From Acidobacteriota bacterium (GTDB lineage: Bacteria > Acidobacteriota > Thermoanaerobaculia > Multivoradales > JBCCEF01): DNA of 54,257 nucleotides. The notes under the pieces are model-generated. The model did no database searches, had not been told where the DNA came from, and worked only from the letters and a program-made list of their open reading frames with translations. Shown here in pieces: positions 18,589 to 27,697 of the stretch (positions are counted from its first letter, which is position 1; the number at the start of each line of letters is the position of its first letter). Where the stretch lies: contig JBCCEF010000001.1 of NCBI GenBank assembly GCA_039030395.1, positions 1 to 54,257 of the forward strand. Direction: 5' to 3'. The position numbers and the translations under genes were made by a program.

Positions 18589-20154
18589 ATCGAGGAGTAC
18601 CAGCGGGACAGTGGCGCCGTTGTCCGATAGCGCCACGAAGGCCGGATCGAGATAGAAGTTTTCGACCACCGATTCGGTAGAGGCGGGGCCACCGGCGGTG
18701 CCGGCGAGGGTCAGGTCGTAGCCGCTGTCGGTGACCTGCCACAACACCCGCAGGCCGCCTCCGGATTCGAGGTCCGCCGGGTGGACGAGGCCGCCGGCGA
18801 TGGGAATCGCGGCGTTGGCCGGGAACGCCCCGGAGAGCAGATAGGAGGTCTTCAAAGCGCGGTCCAGCTTGACGGCGGCCGCTCCGAGACGGGCATTCGC
18901 CTGCACGGCGCGCTCTTCCCGCTGATCGTCGAGGGGAGCGAAGAGGCGCAGCGGGGAGTCCGCCAGAGCGAGCAGGAAGAGCACCGCCAGCAGCAGCCCC
19001 AGGCTACGGCCCACCCATCCTTCCAGACCGCGAAACCGGCGGCGCGGCGGCGCTTTGACGCCGGTGAGGGTGAGGTCGAGGTCCGCTTCCGGCAGATCCG
19101 CCTTGACGCCGGTCGCATCCAGGTCCCCGGGTAGCGGAAGGTCGAACTCCAGATCCGTATCGTCCAGTGCCTCGCCGCCTAGCTCCTCGACCTCGGAAGA
19201 GACGTCGAGCCGCCCCTCTGCAGCGGTCGCCTCGGCCACCGAATCCTCAGCGTCGGCCACCGGCAGCAGATGGGGCAAGGTGTCCTCGCCGGGGTCAGCG
19301 GCGGTCGCCTCGCGCGGATCCGGCGGCTCGGCGAGGGAACCGTCCTCGCCCAAGGAATCGCTAGCCTCGGCCGCCGGCACATCGAACAGCGAGGCTACCT
19401 CGTCGGGCTCCTCGTGGGTTTCCACCACCTCCATCTCGAGCACCCGGAAGAGCGCCAGCCGGACACTGTTTTCGTCACGGCCGGTGGCGGCGCTGAGCGC
19501 CGCCACGCTGCGCGGCCGATCCAGGTGCTCGAGTACCTCGCGCTCGTCCGGCAACAGGTAGAGGACGCCGGGGATCTCTTCCGGCGAGGGCACCCGCGGC
19601 ACCCGCTCCCGAACCTCCAGGCCGAGGCGTGGCACCTGCCGGTAGGAGCCCTCGTACTCGAACATTTTGTCGGGTACATCCGCCGGCTCTTCGTCGGCGA
19701 TCGAGCGCACCAAGAGTTCCTCGATGGAGATCGGCCGCAGTCCCTCTTCGAAGGAGACTTCGTCGCCGGAGTAGAACTTGAAGTCGCCGCGGGTCCAACC
19801 GAGCAGTCCTTGCAGCACGCTGAAGGTCTGCTTGCGCAAGCCGGCCAGCACCTGCTCCCGGGTCACCACCCCGTGCTCCACCCAGCGATCCATCGGCCGC
19901 ATCTCACCTTCGCCCAGTTCCACGCTCTCGAGCGCCTCGGCGGTCGCGATGCCGTCCCGCACCAGCACCTCCCGCAGGCCGGCCTCGACGGTCCGGTCAA
20001 GGGCGTCCGCCGCCACCACATCCCCCTGCAGAAAGGAGATCGCCACGATGTTGCTCTCGCCCTGGACCGTCAAAATGCCGGTCTTGCGCTGCTGAGCCAC
20101 CAACTGGAGGATCTCCGGCAGGTTGAAAACATCGAGGGTGCCTTCGACGGTCAT
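18586..20154 (-). CDS. DUF4388 (PATAN) protein with C-terminal membrane anchor
   Basis: 522 residues from ATG 20152-20154 preceded by GAGGAAGAGG. Residues 1 to about 100 form a DUF4388/PATAN domain (MTVEGTLDVFNLPEILQLVA, GILTVQG, ISFLQGDVVAA), a module in bacterial signalling and gliding proteins. An extended helical/winged region follows (to about 260), then a long acidic low-complexity stretch, one transmembrane helix (SLGLLLAVLFLLALADSP) and a C-terminal domain of about 110 residues, probably outside the membrane. It is 17 bases after the TPR membrane gene, so the two are likely co-transcribed. Its stop codon begins a structured repeat. Confidence 0.75.
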   Translation of the reverse strand: MTVEGTLDVFNLPEILQLVAQQRKTGILTVQGESNIVAISFLQGDVVAADALDRTVEAGLREVLVRDGIATAEALESVELGEGEMRPMDRWVEHGVVTREQVLAGLRKQTFSVLQGLLGWTRGDFKFYSGDEVSFEEGLRPISIEELLVRSIADEEPADVPDKMFEYEGSYRQVPRLGLEVRERVPRVPSPEEIPGVLYLLPDEREVLEHLDRPRSVAALSAATGRDENSVRLALFRVLEMEVVETHEEPDEVASLFDVPAAEASDSLGEDGSLAEPPDPREATAADPGEDTLPHLLPVADAEDSVAEATAAEGRLDVSSEVEELGGEALDDTDLEFDLPLPGDLDATGVKADLPEADLDLTLTGVKAPPRRRFRGLEGWVGRSLGLLLAVLFLLALADSPLRLFAPLDDQREERAVQANARLGAAAVKLDRALKTSYLLSGAFPANAAIPIAGGLVHPADLESGGGLRVLWQVTDSGYDLTLAGTAGGPASTESVVENFYLDPAFVALSDNGATVPLVLLD

Positions 20155-20171
20155 GGCCTCTTCCTCCGCCC

Positions 20172-21923
20172 TCAGGCGGGGTTTCGGACCTCCATCGCCA
20201 GGCGCAGGCCGTAGAACACGACCCAACCGGCGACACACAGGGTCCACACCAGTTGCCGCCCGGGATCTACCCCGAAGGGCACCGGATAGGCGAAGTAACG
20301 CGACAGCGGGATCATCACCAGCGTCGTCGGTACGAGGAGAGTGAGGTAGGCGCGCAGCCCGTAGCCGACCTCCGCCGAGAAGAAGCCCGGCACGAGGAAG
20401 CGCACCACCCGGTCCGCCCAGCCGCCGCCGACGTCCGACAGCGACGGGCTGGCGTAGCCGAAGCGGCGGCGCAGCAGGTGAAGCGCCAGGGCGGCGAGGA
20501 ACACCCCGCCGGCCAGCGCCAGGGTCAGCCACCGGCGGGCCGCGCTGAGGCGCGAGGCCAGGGTGTCGCTACGCTGCAAAGCGACCAGTTGGTCCCGGAT
20601 TTCCGGCGCCCGGCCGATGCCCTCGTCGGTCGAGCGAACCTGCCCCTGCTCGGCCTCCGCCAGCCACCGCCCGACCTGCCGCCGGTCGAGATCCTGTGCC
20701 CGCGACAGGGCAGCGCTCGACTCACTGAAGTGGTACTCCTCGGAATAGGCCTGGCTGAGGTTGAAGAAAGCCTTGGCGTTCTGTGGATCGGCCTGCGAGG
20801 CACGCTGGAAGTAGCGCACCGCATCGGAGTATTTCTCCTGCTGGAAGTGGAATACGCCGAGGTTGATCTGCACCGCGGGGAACCCCGAGTCGCCCTCGTC
20901 GAGCTGTTCGTACAGGCTGCGGGCGGCCGGCCAGTAGCCGAGGCGACGGTGCAGGTCGCCCAGCAAATGCTCCACCGCCGGCTCCTCCGGGAATAGCGAG
21001 GGGAGGCCCCCCAGGTCGCTGAAAAGCTCACCGTAGAGGCGGCCGGCAGTGAGTTGATCGAGGGCCCGAGCGGGCGGCGAAAGGGCCACCCCGAGGCGGG
21101 CGCGCTGCCCTTCCAGCAGCAGCGGCGAAACGCCCAGGAGCAGCCAGAGGATCACCAGCACCACCCGTTCGCTGGCGGAACCGTATCCCCACAGCAGCAC
21201 CGACCAGTAGACCGCCAACCAGAGCAGGCCCTGGGGCAAAGCGAGGGGCCACAGCAAACACAGAGCGGCCAACGGATAGGCCAGCGCCGACGGCAACCAG
21301 CGTACCCACCGTTTGACCACATCGGCAAACAGCGACCCCCCCTTGGTGGCCATTTGCAAGGCTAGAAACAGCGCACCAGCGAGGAGCAGCGAGGCGAGTA
21401 CCACGAATTCGACGTTCAGCCACATCACCCGCCGCTCCGTCGGCAGGCGCCAAGCGCGCAGGTAGCCGCCGAAGGACGCGGTCAAGGCCGCCCAGGAACG
21501 TCCCGCCGCGCGGTGAACGACGGCGCTGGCAAAAGCTGTCTCCGGGCGACCGGGATCGAACTTCTCGGCGGAATTCAAGGCCAGTTCGGCGCGCTCGAAC
21601 TGCCCTCGATGCGCCGCCTCGACGGCCCGTGCGGAGGCGGCGATGGAAAGATCCGGCAAACGCTCGAAACCGAGGTTGCGGGCGGTCTCCAGGAGCACCT
21701 CGACAGACTGTTCGGCAACGTGGCCCTGCCCCTGGTCGAAGGCGGCCTCCCAGCGACTCCAGCGTTCTCGAAGCTGAATGAGATTGTCCTGCGCCCCCAG
21801 CGGCAGTTCGATGCCTCCCACCCGGCGCACCTGATCCTGGGCCTCGGCCGCCGGAACGGCTCCGGCCGAGGCGATTCCTGCCAGCACGACCGCCGCCATG
21901 GCGATCCGAAGAGCAGGACGCAA
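20172..21923 (-). CDS. TPR membrane protein with signal peptide
   Basis: 583 residues from TTG 21921-21923, which gives a basic n-region (MRPALRIAMAAVVLAGIASA); an ATG at 21899 is an alternative. Cleavage is near AEAQ. After an exported helical domain come hydrophobic segments (FVVLASLLLAGALFLAL, ALAYPLAALCLLWPLALP, LWLAVYWSVLLWGYG, LVILWLLLGVSPLLL), then TPR repeats around residues 325-420 (PAVQINLGVFHFQQEKYSDA, PQNAKAFFNLSQAYSEEYHF) and three further helices. It probably organises envelope complexes. Its start directly touches the 185-bp inverted-repeat element; AAGG and CAGG in the element's end may serve as ribosome site. Confidence 0.75.
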   Translation of the reverse strand: MRPALRIAMAAVVLAGIASAGAVPAAEAQDQVRRVGGIELPLGAQDNLIQLRERWSRWEAAFDQGQGHVAEQSVEVLLETARNLGFERLPDLSIAASARAVEAAHRGQFERAELALNSAEKFDPGRPETAFASAVVHRAAGRSWAALTASFGGYLRAWRLPTERRVMWLNVEFVVLASLLLAGALFLALQMATKGGSLFADVVKRWVRWLPSALAYPLAALCLLWPLALPQGLLWLAVYWSVLLWGYGSASERVVLVILWLLLGVSPLLLEGQRARLGVALSPPARALDQLTAGRLYGELFSDLGGLPSLFPEEPAVEHLLGDLHRRLGYWPAARSLYEQLDEGDSGFPAVQINLGVFHFQQEKYSDAVRYFQRASQADPQNAKAFFNLSQAYSEEYHFSESSAALSRAQDLDRRQVGRWLAEAEQGQVRSTDEGIGRAPEIRDQLVALQRSDTLASRLSAARRWLTLALAGGVFLAALALHLLRRRFGYASPSLSDVGGGWADRVVRFLVPGFFSAEVGYGLRAYLTLLVPTTLVMIPLSRYFAYPVPFGVDPGRQLVWTLCVAGWVVFYGLRLAMEVRNPA

Positions 21924-22108
21924 CTAGCCTGCCTTTCTCACCAGCGACCGTAGCGAGAGGCCGTAGGTCGCTGGAGATGCAAGGCATCCGCGGGTTCTGC
22001 GATGAAGGAGTACTCGCAGTACGTCGAAGAGCAGGTTCCGCGGATAACGCAGCAGATTCAGTGGCATACGACCTCGCAGTAGGTGGCTGGGTGAGAAAGG
22101 CAGGCTAG
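21924..22108. repeat. MITE-like element, copy A1
   Basis: 185 bp bounded by perfect 19-bp terminal inverted repeats: CTAGCCTGCCTTTCTCACC (21924-21942) and its complement (22090-22108). The centre has a smaller palindrome around 22009-22026 (AGTACTCGCAGTACGTCG). The element fills the whole space between the TPR gene start and the DUF1844 gene stop. It is near-identical to the inverse complement of copy A3 at 43552 and resembles A2 at 35173. No open frame is inside. Confidence 0.85.
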
Positions 22109-22576
22109 CTACCCCTGTTTCTCGACGAAGCGTGAGCGCAGGCGGTACTGCACATCTTCCAACGCGGACTTTTCCTGCAAATTGAGGTTGCCGCGGGTCT
22201 TCTTGGCGAGCACTTCGAGAAGATCGATGTGCATGCGGGCCATTTCGAGGTTCTGGGTCACCCGCCCGTCCGGCAGCGGCATATCGCCGAGAAACATCGC
22301 CGCCGGCTCGGCGAGCATCGCCACCAGCTCCATGAAGGCCTGCGTCTCCGCCGGGTCGGTGCGCTCGATCTCGGGGCTGCCGGACTCCGCCTCGCCCGCG
22401 ACCGGTGCCGCCGCCTCGACCGGCTCCGCGGGAGGCGCGCTCACCTCGGACGCCGCGCTCTCGTCGGGCCGAGCCGGCGCCGGCTCGGCCCGCTCCAGGG
22501 ATCGGTATTCCTCGCGCAATTCCCCATCTGGGGTGAACATCCGCTTATCCGTAACCTTAATCTCGCCGTCGCTCAC
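22109..22576 (-). CDS. DUF1844 family protein
   Basis: 155 residues from a GTG at 22574-22576 (GGAG 8 bases upstream), which places the typical DUF1844 opening (KVTDKRMFTPDGELREEY) near the N-terminus; the frame open to 22699 contains unrelated sequence. An Ala/Pro/Glu-rich linker is followed by the conserved helical domain: FMELVAMLAEPAAMFLG and the hallmark MARMHIDLLEVLAKKTRGNL, QEKSALEDVQYRLR. Function of the family is unknown; it is widespread in Acidobacteriota and other phyla and probably cytosolic. Confidence 0.8.
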   Translation of the reverse strand: MSDGEIKVTDKRMFTPDGELREEYRSLERAEPAPARPDESAASEVSAPPAEPVEAAAPVAGEAESGSPEIERTDPAETQAFMELVAMLAEPAAMFLGDMPLPDGRVTQNLEMARMHIDLLEVLAKKTRGNLNLQEKSALEDVQYRLRSRFVEKQG

Positions 22577-22691
22577 CGTGATCGCTCCATCCCTGTCGTT
22601 GTTGGGTTGAAACCCGTTGCAGTCGAACCCATTGCCGGATCGCATGAGAAAGCACTTCTCTCCCTGGACGGTGGGATATCGTAGCAAGCCA

Positions 22692-22716
22692 GCTTGCATT
22701 TCTCACCAGCCTGCGG
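22692..22716. repeat. Remnant of the MITE-like element (A4)
   Basis: GCTTGCATTTCTCACCAGCC matches the terminus of copy A2 (one arm only, no partner arm nearby). It lies between the divergent DUF1844 and mazG genes. It is best read as a truncated copy or a single footprint of the A family. Confidence 0.5.
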
Positions 22717-22756
22717 TCGTCGACCCGGATTCCATCGCCCAGCTCATCCCTCCGCC

Positions 22757-23554
22757 GTGACCGCTTCGCCCGATCTCCACCGCCTCGTCGAGCTGGTCGC
22801 CCGTCTGCGGGCACCGGACGGCTGCCCGTGGGATCGCGAACAAACTCTGGCGAGCGTCCGCGCTTACCTGCTCGAAGAGGCGCACGAGCTGGCCGATGCG
22901 ATCGACCAACAGGACTGGGACCAAGTGGCTGAAGAACTCGGTGATCTGCTGTTTCAGACGGCCTTCATCGCCCGGCTGGGAGAGGAGGCCGGCGCCTTGA
23001 CCGCAGCTGACGCCATCGAAGGGGTGTACCGCAAGATGATCGAGCGTCACCCCCACGTCTTCGGCGATGGCGACGACCGCGCCCTCAAAGACCGTGCCGC
23101 CGTCGAGCAGGCCTGGGAGCGGCGCAAGCTCGCCCGCAAGAAAGCAACCGACGGCGGCCTGCTGGCCGGAGCCCCGCGTTCCCTGCCGGCCTTGGCCGGT
23201 GCCTACCGGCTGACCCAGAAAGCGGCCGGCGTGGGCTTCGATTGGCACCGGGCCGGGGACGTGCTCGACAAGATCGAAGAGGAGATCGGCGAGCTGCGAG
23301 GCGAGATCGAGGCCCAGGACGGACCGCGCCAAAGCGAAGAGATTGGCGATCTGCTGTTCGCCGTCGCCAATCTAGCGCGCAAGCTGGAGATCGATCCGGA
23401 AGCCGCCCTAGCCGGCGCCAACGGCAAGTTCCGGCGCCGCTTCCGGCACATCGAAGAGCGCCTGGAAGCCACCGGCCGGCAGCTCGAAACGGCGACCCTC
23501 GCAGAGATGGACGCCCTGTGGGACGAAGCCAAGGCCTTGGAACGGAGGGGCTAA
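22757..23554 (+). CDS. mazG: Nucleoside triphosphate pyrophosphohydrolase MazG
   Basis: 265 residues from GTG 22757. Two tandem MazG domains are visible: the first with CPWDREQTLASVRAYLLEEA, HELADAI and EELGDLLFQ, the second with KIEEEIGELRGEI and SEEIGDLLFA. The EExxE and ExxD residues bind Mg2+. MazG hydrolyses NTPs and dNTPs to monophosphates, cleaning the pool and lowering ppGpp in E. coli. It converges on tesA; the two stop codons overlap (CTAA at 23551-23554) inside a GGGG/CCCC hairpin. Confidence 0.92.
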   Translation: MTASPDLHRLVELVARLRAPDGCPWDREQTLASVRAYLLEEAHELADAIDQQDWDQVAEELGDLLFQTAFIARLGEEAGALTAADAIEGVYRKMIERHPHVFGDGDDRALKDRAAVEQAWERRKLARKKATDGGLLAGAPRSLPALAGAYRLTQKAAGVGFDWHRAGDVLDKIEEEIGELRGEIEAQDGPRQSEEIGDLLFAVANLARKLEIDPEAALAGANGKFRRRFRHIEERLEATGRQLETATLAEMDALWDEAKALERRG

Positions 23555-24282
23555 GCCCCCCCTTCGATCACCTCTCGCAGATACGGCGCCACGGTCTCGG
23601 CGATGCGCCGATGGCCGCGGGCGTTCGGGTGGATGCCGTCCGCCAGGTTCAGGTCCGCCTCGCCGGCCACCCCTGCGAGCAGGAAAGGCACCAGCGGCAC
23701 GTCGAGCTCCTCCGCCAGACGGCCGTAGAGATCCCGAAAACCCGCCGTGTACTCCGGACCGAGACTCGGCGGGAGTTGCATCCCCACCAGAAGAACCCGC
23801 GCGCCGGCTCGCCGGCTACGCTGAATGATCTGGCGCAGATTGTCCTCGATGGCGGCGAGGGGTTGGCCGCGCAGGCCGTCGTTGGGGCCGAGTTCCACCA
23901 CCACCACATCCGGCCGCTGACGCAGGATCCAGTCGATGCGGGACAGGCCGCCGGCGCTGGTATCGCCACTCACCCCGGCGTTGACCACCCGGACGGGCAG
24001 GCCGTCCGCCGTCAGGCGGTCCCCAACCAGGGCCGGAAAGGCCTCCTCCTCGGCCAGGCCGTAGCCGGCGGTGAGGCTATCGCCGAGGAAGACCACTAGC
24101 ACACCGGCGTCCGATGGGTCGGCGACCGGCTCGGCTCCGATCGGGGGCAAGTCCTCCGACGCCGCTGGAGGCACCGTGGCAGCGCCGCCGCAGGCCGCAG
24201 CGGCCGCGATCAGCAACAAAAGGGCGACGAACGGAAAGAAACGGCACGTTTCACGCGTTACACAGAGGCCGGTGCAGGTCAT
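23551..24282 (-). CDS. tesA: SGNH-hydrolase lipoprotein (TesA-like arylesterase)
   Basis: 243 residues. The N-terminus is a lipoprotein signal with C31 after IAAAAA. The SGNH blocks are complete: GDSLTAGYG (Ser69 nucleophile), GVSGDTSAGG, GPNDGLRG and DGIHPNARGH (Asp, His). It hydrolyses acyl esters and thioesters in the periplasm or at the membrane, as E. coli TesA. It lies divergently from ybbA-ybbP, the same neighbourhood as in E. coli, which supports the name. Confidence 0.85.
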   Translation of the reverse strand: MTCTGLCVTRETCRFFPFVALLLLIAAAAACGGAATVPPAASEDLPPIGAEPVADPSDAGVLVVFLGDSLTAGYGLAEEEAFPALVGDRLTADGLPVRVVNAGVSGDTSAGGLSRIDWILRQRPDVVVVELGPNDGLRGQPLAAIEDNLRQIIQRSRRAGARVLLVGMQLPPSLGPEYTAGFRDLYGRLAEELDVPLVPFLLAGVAGEADLNLADGIHPNARGHRRIAETVAPYLREVIEGGA

Positions 24283-24384
24283 CGGCCTATTGTACGAAGG
24301 TCGGCGACCGATTGACGAGTCTCGTCGCCGGCCCGCCGTCCGATCGCCTCACCCTCCACTGCATAGCGAGTCACAACCTTCGGC

Positions 24385-25161
24385 ATGACCGTCTCTACCA
24401 AAGAACCGACCGGCAAAGAACCGACCGTTCCGCGCATCGAGCTGCGCTCCTTGACCCACCGCCTGCCTTCCGGCGAGCGGATGATCACCCTCCTCGACGA
24501 CCTTGACCTGACCATTGCCGCCGGCGAATCGGTGGCGGTCCTGGGGCCGTCGGGCAGCGGCAAATCCACCCTGCTGGCGATGATCGCCGGTCTCGATCGA
24601 CCCACCTCCGGGGAAGTGCGGATCGACGGCGAGGTCATCCATGACTGGTCCGAAGACCGCCTCGCCCTGCTGCGGCGCCACCGCATCGGCTTCGTATTTC
24701 AGTCGTTCCAGCTACTGTCCAATCTCACCGCCCAGGAGAACGTCTCCCTGCCGCTGGAGCTACTCGGCGCCGGCGATGCGGCGGAGCGTGCCGCAGACCT
24801 CCTCGCGGCGGTGGGCTTGAGCGAGCGCGGCCACCACTATCCGGCGCAGCTTTCCGGCGGCGAGCAGCAACGAGTCGCCTTGGCGCGGGCCTTCGCCGCC
24901 CAACCGGACATCCTGCTGGCGGACGAACCCACCGGCAACCTCGACAGCGCCACCGGCGAGGGCGTGCTCACCCTCCTCGGCGACCTGCGGCGAAAGCAGG
25001 GCACGACCCTGGTGGTGGTCACCCACGACCGCGGCGTGGCGGCCCGCGCCGACCGCATGATCCACTTGCGCGACGGGCGCATCGAGCGCCAAGAAACCGC
25101 CACCGGCCAGGCGGGCGAGGTCGCCGTCGCCGCGCCCCAGGGGGTCGCCGTTGAAGGCTAG
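24385..25161 (+). CDS. ybbA: ABC transporter ATP-binding protein (YbbA type)
   Basis: 258 residues with Walker A GPSGSGKST (54-62), Q-loop VFQSFQLL, signature QLSGGEQQR, Walker B DILLADEP and H-loop THD. It belongs to the LolD/MacB/FtsE group that drives mechanotransmission rather than solute import. It overlaps the permease gene by 11 bases and would form a complex with it. Function of YbbA-YbbP is not firmly known; a link to lipid or envelope handling with TesA is plausible. Confidence 0.93.
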   Translation: MTVSTKEPTGKEPTVPRIELRSLTHRLPSGERMITLLDDLDLTIAAGESVAVLGPSGSGKSTLLAMIAGLDRPTSGEVRIDGEVIHDWSEDRLALLRRHRIGFVFQSFQLLSNLTAQENVSLPLELLGAGDAAERAADLLAAVGLSERGHHYPAQLSGGEQQRVALARAFAAQPDILLADEPTGNLDSATGEGVLTLLGDLRRKQGTTLVVVTHDRGVAARADRMIHLRDGRIERQETATGQAGEVAVAAPQGVAVEG

Positions 25162-27697
25162 GACGTATTGGCAACTGCTCAAGCGCGAGTCCCGCGGCAC
25201 CCGGCGCCAGCTTCTGTTCTTCATCGCCTGCCTGGCGGTGGGAGTGACGGCGGTGGTGTCGGTGGCCGGCCTGTCGGCGGGATTGGAAGCCGGTATTCGT
25301 ACCCAATCCCGCAGCCTGCTGGCGGCGGATCTCGCCCTGAGCGGTCGCCGTCCCCTACCGCCGGAGGCCGCTCAGGCGCTGAGCGACCCGCGCATCGCCG
25401 AGCGGGTCGAGGTCAAGGAACTGGCGACCCTGGTAGTGACCCCGGAAGGGAACACCGTCGGCGGCAGTCAACTCGTGGAACTCAAGGCCGTCGGCGACGG
25501 CTACCCCTTCTACGGCGATCTGCGAACGGATCCGCCCCGGCCGCTGACGGAACTGCTCACTCCAGACGCCGCGGTGGTGGCGCCGGAACTGCTGTCGCGC
25601 CTCGGCCTCGACGTTGGAGACCCGCTGCGCATCGGCGGCGAAGACTTCCGCATCGCCGGACGGCTGCTGGCGGAGCCGGATCGCCTCCAGGTGGGCCTCG
25701 CCCTCGGGCCACGGGTGTTCGTGTCCCTCGACGGCCTGGCGCGCACCTCCCTGGTGCAGAAGGGTAGCCGCGTCTCCCACCGCACGCTGCTGCGGCTGGC
25801 CGATTCGGTGGCGGATCCCGCGCCCCTGGCGGAGACCCTCGACGAAGTCCTGCCGCCCTACTTTCGGGTAGAGACGGCGCGCCAGGCGCAACCTTCGCTG
25901 CGCCAGGGAGTCAGCCGGGTGGACCGCTTTCTCGGCCTCACTGCGCTCTTGTCCCTGCTGGTCGGCGGCCTCGGCATCGGCCAGACCATTCGCGCCTGGC
26001 TCGCCAGCCGCTACGACGCGCTGGCGATCTTCAAATGCCTGGGTCTGCGGCCGCGCGAGGCCTTTCGGCTGTACCTGCTGCAGACCGGCCTGCTGGCCCT
26101 CGCCGGCAGCCTGGTGGGCTTGGTCGCCGGCACCGTCCTGCAGCGCATCCTGCCGGCCTTGTTCCCGGATCTCATCCCGGCGGAGCTGATCGTGCCGTGG
26201 CAGCCGGCGGCGCTAGTGCGGGGACTGGGACTGGGCCTCGGCGTGGCGCTGCTGTTCAGCATCGCGCCCTTGACCACGGTCCTGCGGCTGCCGCCGGCCC
26301 GGGCCTTCCGGCGGAGCGCCGAGCCGCCGCCGCCGAGCCGCTGGGCGAATGCCCTCACCGCCCTCACTCTGATCGCCGGCATCACCGCCTTCGCCGCCCT
26401 CCAGGCCCGCTCTCTGACTTTGGGGGCGGCCTTCACCGGCATTCTGCTGGCCGCCGCGGCGCTCCTCGCCGGCGCCGCCCGGCTGGTCACCGCTCTGGTC
26501 ACCCGCCCATCGCGAGCGCGGGGTGCCGGCGGCAATCCCTGGCTACGGCATGGGCTGGCGGCCCTCGGCCGCCCCGGCGCCGGCACCCGCGGCGCCATGG
26601 TCGCCCTCGGTCTCGGCGTGCTGGTGGTCACCACCATGGCACAGGTCGAACGCCAGCTCGGCAACCGACTCACCACCCAGATCCCGGACGACGCGCCGAC
26701 GGTATTCCTGGTCGACATCCAGCCGGATCAGTGGCAAGAGGTGCAGACGGTGCTCTCCGACGCGGAGGCCCGCCGCCTCGATTCGGTGCCGGTGGTGATG
26801 GGTCGGTTGACCGCCATCGACGGTGAGGGCATCCGCCTCGAGGAAGACATCCGTCCGGAAGACGAGACCGAGCAGGAAAGCTCCCGCCGCTGGGCCTTGA
26901 CCCGTGAGCAGAGGCTCACCTACCTCGACGAATTGCCGGAGGACAACCGCATCGTTGAAGGCGCCTTATGGAGCGATCCGAATCTCGACGAGCTGAGCGT
27001 CGAGAAGGAGTTCGCCGACAGCCTCGGAGTCACCGTCGGTAGCCGCCTGACCTTCGACATCCAGGGCGTGCCCCTGGACCTCACCGTCACCAGCCTGCGC
27101 ACCGTCCAGTGGGAAACCTTCGGCCTCAACTTCTTCCTGGTGGCGGAGCCCGGCGCCCTGGCCGACGCGCCGCAGCAGCGAGTCGCCACGGTGCGCCTGC
27201 CGGAGGAGCGCGAGGGCGCCGTGCAGGACCGCCTGGCCGCGACCTTTCCGAACATCACCGTTCTGCGCCTCGGCGAAATCCTCGGCAAGGTCGCCGGCCT
27301 GCTCAGGCGCATCGGATTGGCGGTGCGCCTGCTGGGCGGATTCACGGTGCTCACGGGCCTCGCCATTCTGGCCGGGGCGATCGGAGCTGGGGCCGCCCGC
27401 CGCGGCGGCGAAGTGGCCTTGCTCAAAACCCTGGGGGTGACCCGCCTGGGAGTGGTCGCCCGATTTGCGGTGGAGTACTCCCTGATCGGCGCCGTTGCGG
27501 GCCTGGTGGGAGTCACCGCCTCGGCGCTTCTCGCCTGGGGCGTGCTCGAACAGGGCTTCGAGATCGACGCCGCCTTGCAGCCAGCCCTGCTGATCGTCGC
27601 CTTCGGCATCACCGTGGCGTTGAGCACCCTCGCCGGCCTGGCCGCCAGCGTCCGGGCGTTGACGGTGCGGCCACTGGCGGTGCTGCGGGAGGGTTGA
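25151..27697 (+). CDS. ybbP: ABC transporter permease (YbbP/FtsX family)
   Basis: 848 residues from TTG 25151, inside the end of ybbA. One N-terminal helix, a large periplasmic domain, two FtsX-type membrane bundles (about 250-400 and 720-848) and a second periplasmic domain give the YbbP layout of about ten helices. GVARAFRRS-like coupling loops and the final segment LAGLAASVRALTVRPLAVLREG are typical. It works with YbbA and possibly TesA. The stop is immediately followed by the convergent yibQ stop. Confidence 0.9.
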   Translation: MKARTYWQLLKRESRGTRRQLLFFIACLAVGVTAVVSVAGLSAGLEAGIRTQSRSLLAADLALSGRRPLPPEAAQALSDPRIAERVEVKELATLVVTPEGNTVGGSQLVELKAVGDGYPFYGDLRTDPPRPLTELLTPDAAVVAPELLSRLGLDVGDPLRIGGEDFRIAGRLLAEPDRLQVGLALGPRVFVSLDGLARTSLVQKGSRVSHRTLLRLADSVADPAPLAETLDEVLPPYFRVETARQAQPSLRQGVSRVDRFLGLTALLSLLVGGLGIGQTIRAWLASRYDALAIFKCLGLRPREAFRLYLLQTGLLALAGSLVGLVAGTVLQRILPALFPDLIPAELIVPWQPAALVRGLGLGLGVALLFSIAPLTTVLRLPPARAFRRSAEPPPPSRWANALTALTLIAGITAFAALQARSLTLGAAFTGILLAAAALLAGAARLVTALVTRPSRARGAGGNPWLRHGLAALGRPGAGTRGAMVALGLGVLVVTTMAQVERQLGNRLTTQIPDDAPTVFLVDIQPDQWQEVQTVLSDAEARRLDSVPVVMGRLTAIDGEGIRLEEDIRPEDETEQESSRRWALTREQRLTYLDELPEDNRIVEGALWSDPNLDELSVEKEFADSLGVTVGSRLTFDIQGVPLDLTVTSLRTVQWETFGLNFFLVAEPGALADAPQQRVATVRLPEEREGAVQDRLAATFPNITVLRLGEILGKVAGLLRRIGLAVRLLGGFTVLTGLAILAGAIGAGAARRGGEVALLKTLGVTRLGVVARFAVEYSLIGAVAGLVGVTASALLAWGVLEQGFEIDAALQPALLIVAFGITVALSTLAGLAASVRALTVRPLAVLREG

